63,230 nucleotides of DNA, taken from NCBI GenBank assembly GCA_039028155.1, contig JBCCIS010000029.1:1-63230 (forward strand). The letters run 5' to 3'. A program made the translations under genes and the position numbers. The stretch is from Pseudomonadota bacterium. GTDB taxonomy: Bacteria; Pseudomonadota; Alphaproteobacteria; SP197. The notes beneath the pieces are model-generated. The model made no database searches. It saw nothing but the letters and a program-made list of their open reading frames with translations, and was not told the origin of the DNA. How positions within the stretch are numbered: position 1 is the stretch's first letter; each line of letters starts with the position of its first letter. Below, one piece after another: positions 20,513 to 29,495 of this stretch.

Positions 20513-21844
20513 ATGGCGGTGACGGAAGGTACACCGAACGGCGTCGCGCAAAGGCCGGTCATCGACTATGTGAAGGCCGCGAAAGAAGCGGGCCTGGCCG
20601 GCCTGATAGCGCTCGGTCTGACCGTCATCATGGTCGGCCTCAAGACCGTCGACCAGTCCGGCGGCCTGGGCCTCGATACCCGATGGGGTTGGGTCGCGTT
20701 CGCCGTCGCAGCTGTCGTCATCGGCCGCTTCGGCCTCAACATCTATCTCCAGGTCCGCTCGCCCCAGCGGCGCGAAAAGGTCGACTTCGGCGAGTATGTC
20801 GCCCACTTCAACGCCGACTACGGTCGCTACGTCATGGTGGTGTTTCTGATCCTGGCGATCGGCATGCCGTTCATCCCGGGGGTCGGGCGTTACCATGTCG
20901 ACATAGCAACCCTCGTCGTCACCTACATCATGCTTGGTTGGGGTCTCAACATTGTGGTCGGCCTAGCTGGCCTGCTCGACCTCGGCTACGTCGCGTTCTA
21001 TGCGGTCGGCGCCTACTCCTATGCCCTGATCGCCACCCAGTACGACTGGTCATTCTGGGTCTGTTTGCCGCTGGCCGGTGTCTTCGCTGCCTTCTTCGGC
21101 GTTCTGCTGGGCTTCCCGGTCCTCAGACTGAGAGGCGACTACTTGGCGATCGTCACCTTAGGCTTCGGCGAGATCATACGGATCATCCTGCTCAACTGGT
21201 ATCCGGTAACGAACGGGCCGGACGGCATTTCCGGCATTCCGCGACCGAGCTTCTTTGGCCTTCCGTTCGACCGAAGTCCGGCCGAGGGAACGGACTCGTT
21301 CCATACGTTCTTTGGCTTCGACTATTCGTCGATGCACCGAATCATCTTTCTCTACTATCTGATCCTGGTACTCGCGCTGATCACCAACGCGTTCACCCTG
21401 CGCATCCGCAAACTACCCATCGGACGCGCATGGGAAGCACTGCGCGAAGACGAAATCGCCTGCCGTTCGCTGGGCATCAATCCGACCAACACCAAGCTCA
21501 CGGCATTCGCCATCGGCGCCATGTTCGGCGGCTTCGCCGGTTCATTTTTCGCTACGCGCCAAGGCTTCATCAGCCCGGAGAGTTTCACCTTCATCGAGTC
21601 AGCGGTGATCCTGGCCATCGTCGTCCTTGGCGGCATGGGTAGCCAGATCGGCGTCGTGATCGCTTCTGTCTTGCTGATCGGCGGCACCGAAGTCTTCCGG
21701 GAGCTTGAGGAGTACCGCATGCTCGCCTTCGGCGCGGCCATGGTCGCGATCATGGTGTGGCGTCCCCGCGGGTTGCTGGCCCACCGCGAGCCGACCGTTC
21801 GCCTGAAAGCACGGCGACGACGATCCGATAAGGTGTCACCGTGA
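20513..21844 (+). CDS. livM: Branched-chain amino acid ABC transporter permease LivM (cassette 1)
   Basis: The second membrane subunit. It is 443 residues long with an N-terminal extension of about 120 residues, including two extra hydrophobic helices, before the standard LivM core: YIMLGWGLNIVVGLAGLLDL, GYVAFYAVGAYSYAL, LGFGEIIRIILLNW. The EAA-like loop is AWEALREDEIACRSLGINPT. It starts 4 bases after livH and overlaps livG by GTGA. Confidence 0.93.
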   Translation: MAVTEGTPNGVAQRPVIDYVKAAKEAGLAGLIALGLTVIMVGLKTVDQSGGLGLDTRWGWVAFAVAAVVIGRFGLNIYLQVRSPQRREKVDFGEYVAHFNADYGRYVMVVFLILAIGMPFIPGVGRYHVDIATLVVTYIMLGWGLNIVVGLAGLLDLGYVAFYAVGAYSYALIATQYDWSFWVCLPLAGVFAAFFGVLLGFPVLRLRGDYLAIVTLGFGEIIRIILLNWYPVTNGPDGISGIPRPSFFGLPFDRSPAEGTDSFHTFFGFDYSSMHRIIFLYYLILVLALITNAFTLRIRKLPIGRAWEALREDEIACRSLGINPTNTKLTAFAIGAMFGGFAGSFFATRQGFISPESFTFIESAVILAIVVLGGMGSQIGVVIASVLLIGGTEVFRELEEYRMLAFGAAMVAIMVWRPRGLLAHREPTVRLKARRRRSDKVSP

Positions 21845-22710
21845 ACGCCGAGGCGACACGCGCACTCCTGACCGTCAACCACCTGACCATGCGGTTCGGC
21901 GGCCTGGTCGCCATCGACGACGTTTCGTTCGTTGCCGACGACGCCCGCATAACGGCCATCATCGGACCCAATGGCGCTGGCAAAACGACAGTCTTTAACT
22001 GCATGACCGGGTTCTATGCGCCGACTGTCGGCCGGTTGTCGTTGGAGGCTGAGCACGGGACCTACCTGCTGGAGCAGATGGACGACTTCCGTATCGCCCA
22101 ACAAGCTCGCGTCGCACGCACGTTTCAGAACATACGGCTGTTCCCGGCGATGTCGGTGCTGGAGAACCTGATGGTCGCCCAGCACAATCGGCTGATGCGC
22201 GCTTCCGGCTACACCATCGCCGGTCTGCTCGGCCTGGGCGTATACCGGCACGCCGAACAGCACGCGGTCGAGCTGGCGCGTTATTGGCTTGAGCAGGTCG
22301 GCCTCACCGATCGCGCTGATGTCAATGCCGGCGGCCTCCCCTATGGTGATCAACGGCGCCTGGAGATTGCGCGCGCCATGTGCACCGACCCCGTTCTACT
22401 GTGCCTGGACGAACCGGCGGCCGGGCTCAATCCGCGCGAAACGTCCGATCTCAACGAACTGCTTCTGTTCATTCGCAACGAACACAAGATCGGCATTCTT
22501 CTGATCGAACATGACATGCGCGTTGTCATGGGCATCTCCGACCACATCATCGTGCTCGACTACGGGCGCAAGATCTCTGACGGCACGCCAGAGGAAGTGC
22601 GCAACGACCCGGCGGTTATCCGCGCCTATCTGGGTGAGGAAGACGATGAAGAGATCCCGCCGGAGGTCGTCGCCGATCTCGGTCTGGACGAAGACGGGGC
22701 GAAGCCATGA
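21841..22710 (+). CDS. livG: ABC transporter ATP-binding protein LivG (cassette 1)
   Basis: ATPase subunit; 289 residues. Walker A is IIGPNGAGKTTVFN, the LivG-specific region RTFQNIRLFPAMSVLENLMV follows, and Walker B is LLCLDEPAAGLNPRET with the switch His in LLIEHDMRVVMGISD. The ABC signature is degenerate: GGLPYGDQRRLEIARA, so the usual LSGGQ reads PYGDQ, which is normal for LivG. Start is GTG. The acidic C-terminal tail (GEEDDEEIPPE) is longer than usual. Confidence 0.94.
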   Translation: MNAEATRALLTVNHLTMRFGGLVAIDDVSFVADDARITAIIGPNGAGKTTVFNCMTGFYAPTVGRLSLEAEHGTYLLEQMDDFRIAQQARVARTFQNIRLFPAMSVLENLMVAQHNRLMRASGYTIAGLLGLGVYRHAEQHAVELARYWLEQVGLTDRADVNAGGLPYGDQRRLEIARAMCTDPVLLCLDEPAAGLNPRETSDLNELLLFIRNEHKIGILLIEHDMRVVMGISDHIIVLDYGRKISDGTPEEVRNDPAVIRAYLGEEDDEEIPPEVVADLGLDEDGAKP

Positions 22711-23441
22711 GCGACGTCGCCACGCAGCCACTGCTCCAGATATCCGGCGTCGAGACATTCTACGGCAACATTCAAGCGCTGCGCGGTGTCGACATGACCG
22801 TCGGCAACGGTGAAATTGTTACGCTGATCGGCGCCAACGGCGCCGGCAAGTCGACACTCCTCATGACAATCTGCGGCAACCCGCGCGCCGCTACCGGCGA
22901 CATCGTTTTCGACGGTCGATCCATCACGCACACGCCGACGTTCGAGATCATCCGCATGGGCATTGCCCAGTCGCCCGAAGGACGTCGCATTTTTCCGCGC
23001 ATGACGGTGATGGAGAACCTGCAAATGGGCGCCATCACCACCGACCCCGACAACTTCGACGACGATCTTGAGCGCGTTTTCGTACTCTTCCCACGCCTCA
23101 AGGAGCGTCTCAGCCAGCGCGGAGGCACCCTGTCGGGTGGCGAGCAGCAGATGTTGGCGATTGGGCGCGCATTGATGAGCAGGCCCCGCGTCCTGTTGCT
23201 CGACGAACCGTCGCTCGGCATCGCGCCCATCCTGGTTCGTCAAATCTTCGACGCCATTCGCGAGATCAACGAGCGCGACGCAATGACCATTCTGCTTGTC
23301 GAGCAGAACGCGTTCCACGCGCTGAAGCTTGCCCATCGCGGCTACGTCATGGTTAACGGCACCATCACCATGACGGGGACAGGTGACGAACTGCTCGCCA
23401 AGCCGGAGGTGCGCGCCGCCTATCTGGAGGCCGGCCAATGA
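22707..23441 (+). CDS. livF: ABC transporter ATP-binding protein LivF (cassette 1)
   Basis: Second ATPase subunit; 244 residues. Walker A is LIGANGAGKSTLLMTI, signature TLSGGEQQMLAIGRALMSRP, Walker B VLLLDEPSLGIAPILV, followed by LLVEQNAFHALKLAHRGYVM. It overlaps livG and the following DUF6867 gene by ATGA on both sides, so the subunits are probably made in balanced amounts. Confidence 0.95.
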   Translation: MSDVATQPLLQISGVETFYGNIQALRGVDMTVGNGEIVTLIGANGAGKSTLLMTICGNPRAATGDIVFDGRSITHTPTFEIIRMGIAQSPEGRRIFPRMTVMENLQMGAITTDPDNFDDDLERVFVLFPRLKERLSQRGGTLSGGEQQMLAIGRALMSRPRVLLLDEPSLGIAPILVRQIFDAIREINERDAMTILLVEQNAFHALKLAHRGYVMVNGTITMTGTGDELLAKPEVRAAYLEAGQ

Positions 23442-23797
23442 TCGAACTGCTTGGCACCGATTGGATCGTCTTTCTCATCGTTACGTTGATCCTGGGTGGC
23501 GGCGCGGCGTTCTTAACCGGTCAGGCCATGGCCAACCGCTGGCGTCCGACTTGGATGGTCATCGGCTATAGCCTGCTCCTGGGTTGCGCCGACCGGTTCG
23601 CTGTCTATGCGCTCGCCGACGGAGCCCTCTGGCTGATCACTGGCTACGTCATCGACACCGTGATTTTGACGGTCGTCGCGCTTATCGCCTATCGCATGAA
23701 CAAGGCACGCAACATGGTCGAACAGTACCCGTGGATCTATGAGCGAAACGGGCTCTTCGGATGGCGTGAGCTACCCAAGTCGGCCCAGGTCGAGTAA
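23438..23797 (+). CDS. DUF6867-like small membrane protein linked to the LIV transporter
   Basis: A 119-residue protein with three or four hydrophobic segments (VFLIVTLILGGGAAFLTGQ, VIGYSLLLGCADRF, LWLITGYVIDTVILTVVALI) and a short, tyrosine/tryptophan-rich cytoplasmic tail (QYPWIYERNGLFGWRELP). I believe it belongs to the DUF6867 family, which accompanies LIV-type ABC operons in alphaproteobacteria. Translationally coupled to livF by ATGA, it may be an accessory subunit, but no function is established. Cassette 2 has no equivalent. Confidence 0.75.
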   Translation: MIELLGTDWIVFLIVTLILGGGAAFLTGQAMANRWRPTWMVIGYSLLLGCADRFAVYALADGALWLITGYVIDTVILTVVALIAYRMNKARNMVEQYPWIYERNGLFGWRELPKSAQVE

Positions 23798-23936
23798 TCC
23801 CGATTTCCGTTGCCGCTTGCGGTAGTTAGTCCTAACCTTTTGGTCATGTAAGCGACCTGTAGGGATCGCATACAAGTGCGGGGGCGCAAGTATTCAATCT
23901 CGACCTCTCGGGGTCACTTAAGCAGGGAGGAAATTG

Positions 23937-25037
23937 ATGAAACGTTTTGGATTGGTGGCTTCTGCCGCCGCGACGGCGCTGTTCTTTGGAACGGCGTCGG
24001 CTAACGCGGACATCCTTATTGCAACAGCCGGTCCGATGACCGGCCAGTACGCCAGTTTCGGCGCGCAGATGCAGGCGGGCGCCGAACAGGCGGTCGAGGA
24101 CATCAATGCCGCCGGCGGCGTGTTGGGTGAAGATCTTGGGCTCGCGGTCGGCGACGATGCGTGTGACCCGAAGCAGGCCGTCGCTATAGCGAACCAGTTT
24201 GTGAATGACGGCGTGGTTTTCGTGGCCGGGCACTTCTGTTCGGGTTCGTCAATCCCCGCGTCGCAGGTTTATGACGAAGAGGGTATCCTGCAAATCTCGC
24301 CCGCTTCGACCAACCCGGCACTGACCGACGAAGGTGGCCCGGGCGTCTATCGCGTATGCGGCCGTGACGACCAGCAGGGCCTGGTCGCCGGTGGCTTCAT
24401 GGCCGACAACTTCGGCGACATGAACATCGCAATCGTTCATGACAAGACAGCTTACGGTAAGGGCCTGGCCGACGAGACTCGCGCCGCGCTGAACAACGCC
24501 GGCGTGACCGAGAGCCTCTACGAAGCCTACACGGCTGGTGAGAAGGATTACTCGGCGCTGGTGTCGAAGCTGAAAGCCGAAGGCATCGATGTTCTGTATG
24601 TCGGCGGTTACCACACCGAGGCCGGCCTGATGGTGCGTCAGATGCGCGAGCAAGGCATGGATACGGTCCTGATGTCGGGCGACGCTTTGGTGACCGACGA
24701 ATACTGGTCGATCACCGGTGATGCCGGCGAAGGCACGCTGATGACGTTCAGCCCTGACCCGCGCAAGAACCCAGCCGCTGCCGATATCGTCGAGGCATTC
24801 CGCGCCAAGGGCATCGAGCCGGAAGGCTATGTGCTCTACACCTATGCCGCCATTCAGGCATGGGCGCAGGCTGTCGAAGCGGCCGGCACGACCGACTTCG
24901 ACGCGGTGATCGAAGCGCTGAACGCCGGCACCTTCGACACGGTCCTGGGCGAGATCGGCTTTGACGAGAAAGGTGACGTCACCGCGCCTGGTTACGTGAT
25001 GTACGAGTGGAAAGAAGGCGTCTACGACTACTACTGA
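23937..25037 (+). CDS. livK: Branched-chain amino acid ABC transporter substrate-binding protein (cassette 1)
   Basis: Periplasmic receptor; 366 residues. A signal peptide (MKRFGLVASAAATALFFGTA, cleaved after SANA) is followed by a Peripla_BP_6 domain: ILIATAGPMTGQYASFGAQM, QAVEDINAAGGVLGEDLGL, FVAGHFCSGSSIPAS and a C-terminal lobe ending in YEWKEGVYDYY. An excellent AGGGAGG site six bases upstream fixes the ATG at 23937. A 139-base gap after the DUF6867 gene contains a small hairpin (GACC/GGTC near 23902-23915) and may allow separate, stronger expression of the receptor. Confidence 0.93.
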   Translation: MKRFGLVASAAATALFFGTASANADILIATAGPMTGQYASFGAQMQAGAEQAVEDINAAGGVLGEDLGLAVGDDACDPKQAVAIANQFVNDGVVFVAGHFCSGSSIPASQVYDEEGILQISPASTNPALTDEGGPGVYRVCGRDDQQGLVAGGFMADNFGDMNIAIVHDKTAYGKGLADETRAALNNAGVTESLYEAYTAGEKDYSALVSKLKAEGIDVLYVGGYHTEAGLMVRQMREQGMDTVLMSGDALVTDEYWSITGDAGEGTLMTFSPDPRKNPAAADIVEAFRAKGIEPEGYVLYTYAAIQAWAQAVEAAGTTDFDAVIEALNAGTFDTVLGEIGFDEKGDVTAPGYVMYEWKEGVYDYY

Positions 25038-25062
25038 TCGATCGCTCGTTTGAGCACGATCC

Positions 25063-25101
25063 CATCGGCCGTCGGGGCAGCCCGGCGGCCGATGTCTTTT
25101 T
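25063..25101 (+). terminator. Intrinsic terminator after the first binding-protein gene
   Basis: A 14-bp stem with one G-U pair (25063-25076 with 25081-25094) and a GCAG loop, followed by TCTTTTT. It separates the first LIV operon from the second receptor gene. Confidence 0.92.
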
Positions 25102-25210
25102 CCGAGCGATCATCGTGGTGACAGGCAAAGCCTGGGCACGCTAGTCTCGATCACAATCAACCGACACGTGCAAGTCGGGTGTAGAGTTTAAATCTCTTGG
25201 AGGAGCAATC

Positions 25211-26410
25211 ATGAGAGATGGGCTTAAACTGAAGCAGACGCTTCTTTCGGGCGCAGTGATCGCCGGCCTTGCGGTCGGGGGAAACGCCGCCGCGGAGACC
25301 CTGGGCGCGTTGATGCCGATGACCGGCGATCTGCAGGTCTACGGCGAAACATCGCTTAACGGCGTGATCATGGCGGTCGAGCAGGTGAACGATGCCGGCG
25401 GCGTCAATGGCAACACGCTGGATCTGGTCGTCGGCGATACGCAGACCAACCCGCAAGGCGGCGTCGACGCCGCGCAGAAGCTGGTCTCCGTCGATGGTGC
25501 GACCGTCGTCGTCGGTGCGCTGTCGTCCGGTGTGACAATTCCGATTGCCACCAGCGTCACGTCCGTCAATGGTGTGCCGCAGATCTCGACGGCCTCGACG
25601 TCGCCGGTGATCACGACGTTGAGTGACAACGACTTTCTGTTCCGCACCGTGCCAAGTGACGCCCTGCAAGGCGTCGTGCTGGCCGAAGTGACCAAACAAT
25701 CCGGCTACAACAGCGTCGGCGTGCTCTATGTCAACAACGACTATGGCAAAGGCCTTGCCGAAACGTTCGAGGCCAATTTTGCCGGCGACGTTGTCTCGCT
25801 CGCCTACGAGCCCGGCCAAGCATCCTATCGCGGCGAACTGCGTCAGGCCGCCGGAAACAGTGGCGAGGCGCTTGTCCTGATCGGCTACCCCGAAAACGGC
25901 ATCACCATCCTGCGCCAGGCACTTGAAGAAGGTTACTTTGAGAAGTTCGTCTTTACCGACGGCATGAAGGCGCCGGAAATCATCGACGCCATCGGCGAGA
26001 CGCTGAACGGCTCCATTGGAACGACGCCACAGGCCGTCTCCGACAGCGATGGCGCGGTCAAATTCGTCGAAATGTATGAGGCGCGCTTCGGCGAACTGCC
26101 GCCCAAGCCGTTCATCGACTCAGCTTACGACGCCGCGATGATCGCGGCATTGGCGATTGAGAAGGCGGGTTCTAATGACCCGACCGCCATCCGCGACGCG
26201 TTGCGCACTGTCGCCAACCCGCCGGGCACCGAAATTCTGCCGGGCGAGTTCGCCAAGGCGAAGGAACTGATCGCCGCCGGTGAAGATATCACTTATGTCG
26301 GCGCCGCCGGTTCGCAGAACTTCGACGACAACGGCGATGTCAGCGGCACGTTTGCGTTCTGGGGCATCGAGAACGGTGAGATCGTCACGCACCGCATGAT
26401 CGAACCCTGA
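25211..26410 (+). CDS. ABC transporter substrate-binding protein (Peripla_BP_6 family), second receptor
   Basis: A 399-residue periplasmic binding protein with a signal peptide (basic start, then LLSGAVIAGLAVGGNAAA). Mature features are LGALMPMTGDLQVYGETSLN, EQVNDAGGVNGNTLDLVVGD, VVVGALSSGVTIPIA and GVLYVNNDYGKGLAETFEAN. GGAGG lies 5-6 bases upstream of the ATG. It has its own terminators on both sides, so it is a single-gene unit. The facing minus-strand LIV cassette lacks its own receptor, so this protein probably serves it; that is inference from position. Confidence 0.9.
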   Translation: MRDGLKLKQTLLSGAVIAGLAVGGNAAAETLGALMPMTGDLQVYGETSLNGVIMAVEQVNDAGGVNGNTLDLVVGDTQTNPQGGVDAAQKLVSVDGATVVVGALSSGVTIPIATSVTSVNGVPQISTASTSPVITTLSDNDFLFRTVPSDALQGVVLAEVTKQSGYNSVGVLYVNNDYGKGLAETFEANFAGDVVSLAYEPGQASYRGELRQAAGNSGEALVLIGYPENGITILRQALEEGYFEKFVFTDGMKAPEIIDAIGETLNGSIGTTPQAVSDSDGAVKFVEMYEARFGELPPKPFIDSAYDAAMIAALAIEKAGSNDPTAIRDALRTVANPPGTEILPGEFAKAKELIAAGEDITYVGAAGSQNFDDNGDVSGTFAFWGIENGEIVTHRMIEP

Positions 26411-26435
26411 TCAGGCAAGCGTCTTTCCAGTCAAG

Positions 26436-26468
26436 AGGGATCGCGGCCGTTGCCGCGGTCCCTTTTTT
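26436..26468 (+). terminator. Intrinsic terminator after the second receptor gene
   Basis: Inverted repeat AGGGATCGCGG (26436-26446) with CCGCGGTCCCT (26453-26463), one G-U pair, followed by six T. Directional for the plus strand. Confidence 0.92.
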
Positions 26469-26492
26469 CTTGGCTCGCGGCATGGAGGTTCG

Positions 26493-26888
26493 TCAGAACC
26501 ACAAATCGGCGACGCACCGTTCGTCGCGCGGCAGGCGCGCCCAGGTATCGAGCCCATCGAAGTGATTGACGGGGATCGCCGCCACCAGGGCCGGATCATC
26601 GATCATGCGAAGGTTGACGGCGATCTTGCGCCGACCGTCATTGCCGGGCGCCACGGCCCGGTAGTAGCCAAGACAGCCGCAAGCGGGACAGAAATGGAAT
26701 CCAATGCTCTTATCACCCCACGCATAGACCGCGCTTGGGCCCGACGTCGTGACGTCATCGTCTTCCCAGCCGTAACCCCACAACGCGCCGTAGCGCCGGC
26801 AGATCGTGCAACTGCATGCCGTCGCCGTCTCGGGTCTGTCGGCGAAGCGCCAGGCGAGTTCGCCGCAATGACATGTTCCCGTCAGCAT
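26493..26888 (-). CDS. GFA family zinc protein
   Basis: A 131-residue protein with the three cysteine groups of the GFA/CENP-V fold: GTCHCGEL at the N-terminus, CSCTICRR near 25-32, and HFCPACGCLGYY near 65-76. These bind one or two zinc ions. The family was named after glutathione-dependent formaldehyde-activating enzyme, but most members have no proven reaction. It lies alone between the second receptor gene and the minus-strand LIV cassette, with no adh or formaldehyde genes nearby. Confidence 0.9.
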   Translation of the reverse strand: MLTGTCHCGELAWRFADRPETATACSCTICRRYGALWGYGWEDDDVTTSGPSAVYAWGDKSIGFHFCPACGCLGYYRAVAPGNDGRRKIAVNLRMIDDPALVAAIPVNHFDGLDTWARLPRDERCVADLWF

Positions 26889-26946
26889 GTACTCGCCCGC
26901 CCTTCCGATGAACCCATAGAAACTGACTTGGACGTCCAGAGACCGC

Positions 26947-27906
26947 CTAGGTTTTGTCGCGCCGCCGCGCCTCGCGGCGCAGCATGCCCTCCTCGCTCAG
27001 GATGCCCTGGGGCCGGATGACGAGGATCACGCAGAGCAACAGGCCGACCAGCAGAATGCGGATATGGCCCGCCTGGGTGATCATGTCCGGCGGCAACAGA
27101 CGCGTCGCGAAGTCGGTCGCGGAGAACACGCCCCAAATGACAAACGCGCCCAGGATGGCGCCGCGGTTGTTGCCGCTGCCGCCGGCGATCAGCATGACCC
27201 AGATCAGGAAGGTCGTCTGCATGGGTTCGAACGACTCTGGCGAGATGAACCCGAAAAAGTGCGCGTAGAGCGCGCCGGCCAAGCCCATGATCGACGACCC
27301 CACCACGAACGACTGCAGGCGGAATGAGACGATGTTCTTGCCGGCCGACGAGGCCGCCTGCTCGTCTTCGCGCAGCGCCCTCAGCACCCTGCCCCACGGC
27401 GCCTTGCGCAAGATCTCGCAGAGTCCATAGATGACCAACAAAACGACGACGACAAGCGCCAGGTAGGCATAGTTGAAATCAGCGCCCAGTTCGGGGCCCA
27501 GCGGGCGCGGGATGCCCGGCATGCCGCGCACGCCGTTGGTCAGCCAGTCCTCGTTCTTCAGGATCAACCGCACGAGCTCGGCCAAACCGATTGTCGAGAT
27601 CGCCAGATAGTCGGCACGCAGCCGCAACGTCACGATGCCGATCAACAGCGCCAGTGCGGCCGATGTGATCATGGCCCCGAGCAGCCCGACCGGAAACGGC
27701 AATTCGAAGCCGCCGACATGATTGGGCGACGGCGGCGACGTCAGGATACCGGTCGTATAGGCGCCAATCGCAAAGAAAGCGGCGATGCCGATGTTGAACA
27801 GGCCGGTCAGCCCCCATTGCATGTTGAGGCCCAACGCGACGATGGCGTAGATCCCGGCGAAGACCAGGAAGAACACCGCGTAGTTCATCATGCCGATGAA
27901 TTCCAT
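26947..27906 (-). CDS. livM: Branched-chain amino acid ABC transporter permease LivM (cassette 2)
   Basis: Membrane subunit of the second LIV-type importer; 319 residues from the ATG at 27906. That ATG overlaps the livH stop (TGATG). A longer in-frame version inside livH is a shadow. LivM features are YAIVALGLNMQWGLTGLFNI, ADYLAISTIGLAELVRLI, the EAA-like loop RALREDEQAASSAGKNIVSF and GLLLCVILVIRPQGIL. There is no N-terminal extension, unlike cassette 1, so the two cassettes are not a recent duplication. Confidence 0.93.
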   Translation of the reverse strand: MEFIGMMNYAVFFLVFAGIYAIVALGLNMQWGLTGLFNIGIAAFFAIGAYTTGILTSPPSPNHVGGFELPFPVGLLGAMITSAALALLIGIVTLRLRADYLAISTIGLAELVRLILKNEDWLTNGVRGMPGIPRPLGPELGADFNYAYLALVVVVLLVIYGLCEILRKAPWGRVLRALREDEQAASSAGKNIVSFRLQSFVVGSSIMGLAGALYAHFFGFISPESFEPMQTTFLIWVMLIAGGSGNNRGAILGAFVIWGVFSATDFATRLLPPDMITQAGHIRILLVGLLLCVILVIRPQGILSEEGMLRREARRRDKT

Positions 27907-28775
27907 CAGGTCGACCTCCCCGAGAACAGACCGGTGGGCCGCCAGATCAGGATGATGACCATCAGGCCGAAGGCGATGGCCGGCTTGTAGGCCGGCGCGA
28001 TGGCGAGCGTCGACATCTCCTGGACGATGCCGATGGTCAACCCGCCCGCGATCGCGCCATAGGGTTTGCCGATACCGCCCAGGATCGCCGCGGCGAAGAT
28101 CGGCAGCAGCAGCTTCCAGCCCATGATGGGGTTGAGCTGCGTATCCATGCCCAACATGACGCCTGCGGCGGCGGCGAGCGCGGCGCTGATCGCCCAGGTC
28201 CAGATGATCACGCGTTCGACCGCGATGCCGCTGACCTGGGCGAGATCGCGGTTGTCGCTCATCGCGCGCATCGCTTTGCCGACCTTGGTGCGCTGCAAGA
28301 AAAGATGCAGCGCCAGCACCAGAACCGCGGCACCACCGACAATCATGAACCACGCCGGCTTGATGCGGATGTCACCGACCTTGACCGGCATCTGGATACC
28401 GGCCTGATAGACATGGTTGTCCGGCCCCCAGACCAGACTGATCGCGCTGCGCATCATGAACGCGATACCGACCGAGGCGATCAGCAGAATGATCGGCTGC
28501 GTGCTGCGCAGGCGCTTGTAGAGCGTCTGGTCGATGGCGAGCGCGACCAGAAATGTCATCAGCATGGCAAACGGCATGGCAGCCCATGCCTGAACCCCCG
28601 ATGCGGTGATCGCGAAGAGACCGAAGTACGCGCCCAGCGTCATCACGTCGCCATGGGCAAAGTTCGCGAAGCGAAGGATCCCGTATTGCAGCGACAGACC
28701 GATCGCGCCGAGGGTCAGTATGCTGCCCAGCACCACGCCGTGGATCAGCAGACGAATGATCTCAGCGAATTCCAT
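27906..28775 (-). CDS. livH: Branched-chain amino acid ABC transporter permease LivH (cassette 2)
   Basis: 289-residue membrane subunit with LLIHGVVLGSILTLGAIGLS, LQYGILRFANFAHGDVMTLG and the cytoplasmic loop KAMRAMSDNRDLAQVSGIAV. It follows livF by 9 bases and is coupled to livM. The gene order here is livG-livF-livH-livM, the reverse arrangement of ATPase and permease genes compared with cassette 1. Confidence 0.93.
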   Translation of the reverse strand: MEFAEIIRLLIHGVVLGSILTLGAIGLSLQYGILRFANFAHGDVMTLGAYFGLFAITASGVQAWAAMPFAMLMTFLVALAIDQTLYKRLRSTQPIILLIASVGIAFMMRSAISLVWGPDNHVYQAGIQMPVKVGDIRIKPAWFMIVGGAAVLVLALHLFLQRTKVGKAMRAMSDNRDLAQVSGIAVERVIIWTWAISAALAAAAGVMLGMDTQLNPIMGWKLLLPIFAAAILGGIGKPYGAIAGGLTIGIVQEMSTLAIAPAYKPAIAFGLMVIILIWRPTGLFSGRST

Positions 28776-28784
28776 GGCCGGCCT

Positions 28785-29495
28785 TTAGCTCCCGCCGCCC
28801 AGGAACAGCTCGCCGACTTCCGGATCGTCCAGAAGGTTGGCGCCGGTGTCCTCGTAACGCGCGTGGCCTTGGACCAGAACATAGCCACGGTTGGCGATGG
28901 CAAGCGCCTGCTTGGCATTCTGCTCAACCATCAGAACGGTCGTGCCGAGCTTGTTGATGTCGATGACCTTGTTGAAGATCTGCTCCATGTAGAGCGGCGA
29001 CAGGCCGGCCGTCGGTTCGTCCAGCATGATCAGCTGCGGCTCCATCATCAGCGCGCGGGCGAACGCCACCATCTGTCGTTGACCGCCGGAGAGCGAGCCA
29101 GCGGGATCGCGGCGCTTGTCCTTGAGGTCGGGAAAGAGCTCATACATGCGCGCGAACAAAGGCTGGATGTCGTCGCTGCGCGTGAACGCGCCCATTTCCA
29201 GGTTCTCGTGAACCGTCATGCCGGGAAAGACATTGTACTCCTGTGGGACATAACCGACGCCGCACCGCACGATCCGGTCCGTCCGCAGGCGCGTGATATC
29301 GCGCTCGGCAAAACTGATCGTTCCCTCGCGAACATTGGCAAGACCGAACACCGACTTCATAGCCGTCGATTTGCCAGCGCCGTTCGGGCCGATCAGAACG
29401 ACAATCTCGCCCTCCTCGACCCGCATGGTGAGGTCCTGCAGAATGGTTGAGTCACCGTAACCGCCGGTTACGTGATCGACTTGCAGCAGACTCAC
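28785..29495 (-). CDS. livF: ABC transporter ATP-binding protein LivF (cassette 2)
   Basis: 236-residue ATPase subunit. Walker A LIGPNGAGKSTAMKSV, signature SLSGGQRQMVAFARALMMEP, Walker B LIMLDEPTAGLSPLYM, then VLMVEQNAKQALAIANRGYV. ATGA overlap with livG upstream. Confidence 0.95.
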   Translation of the reverse strand: MSLLQVDHVTGGYGDSTILQDLTMRVEEGEIVVLIGPNGAGKSTAMKSVFGLANVREGTISFAERDITRLRTDRIVRCGVGYVPQEYNVFPGMTVHENLEMGAFTRSDDIQPLFARMYELFPDLKDKRRDPAGSLSGGQRQMVAFARALMMEPQLIMLDEPTAGLSPLYMEQIFNKVIDINKLGTTVLMVEQNAKQALAIANRGYVLVQGHARYEDTGANLLDDPEVGELFLGGGS

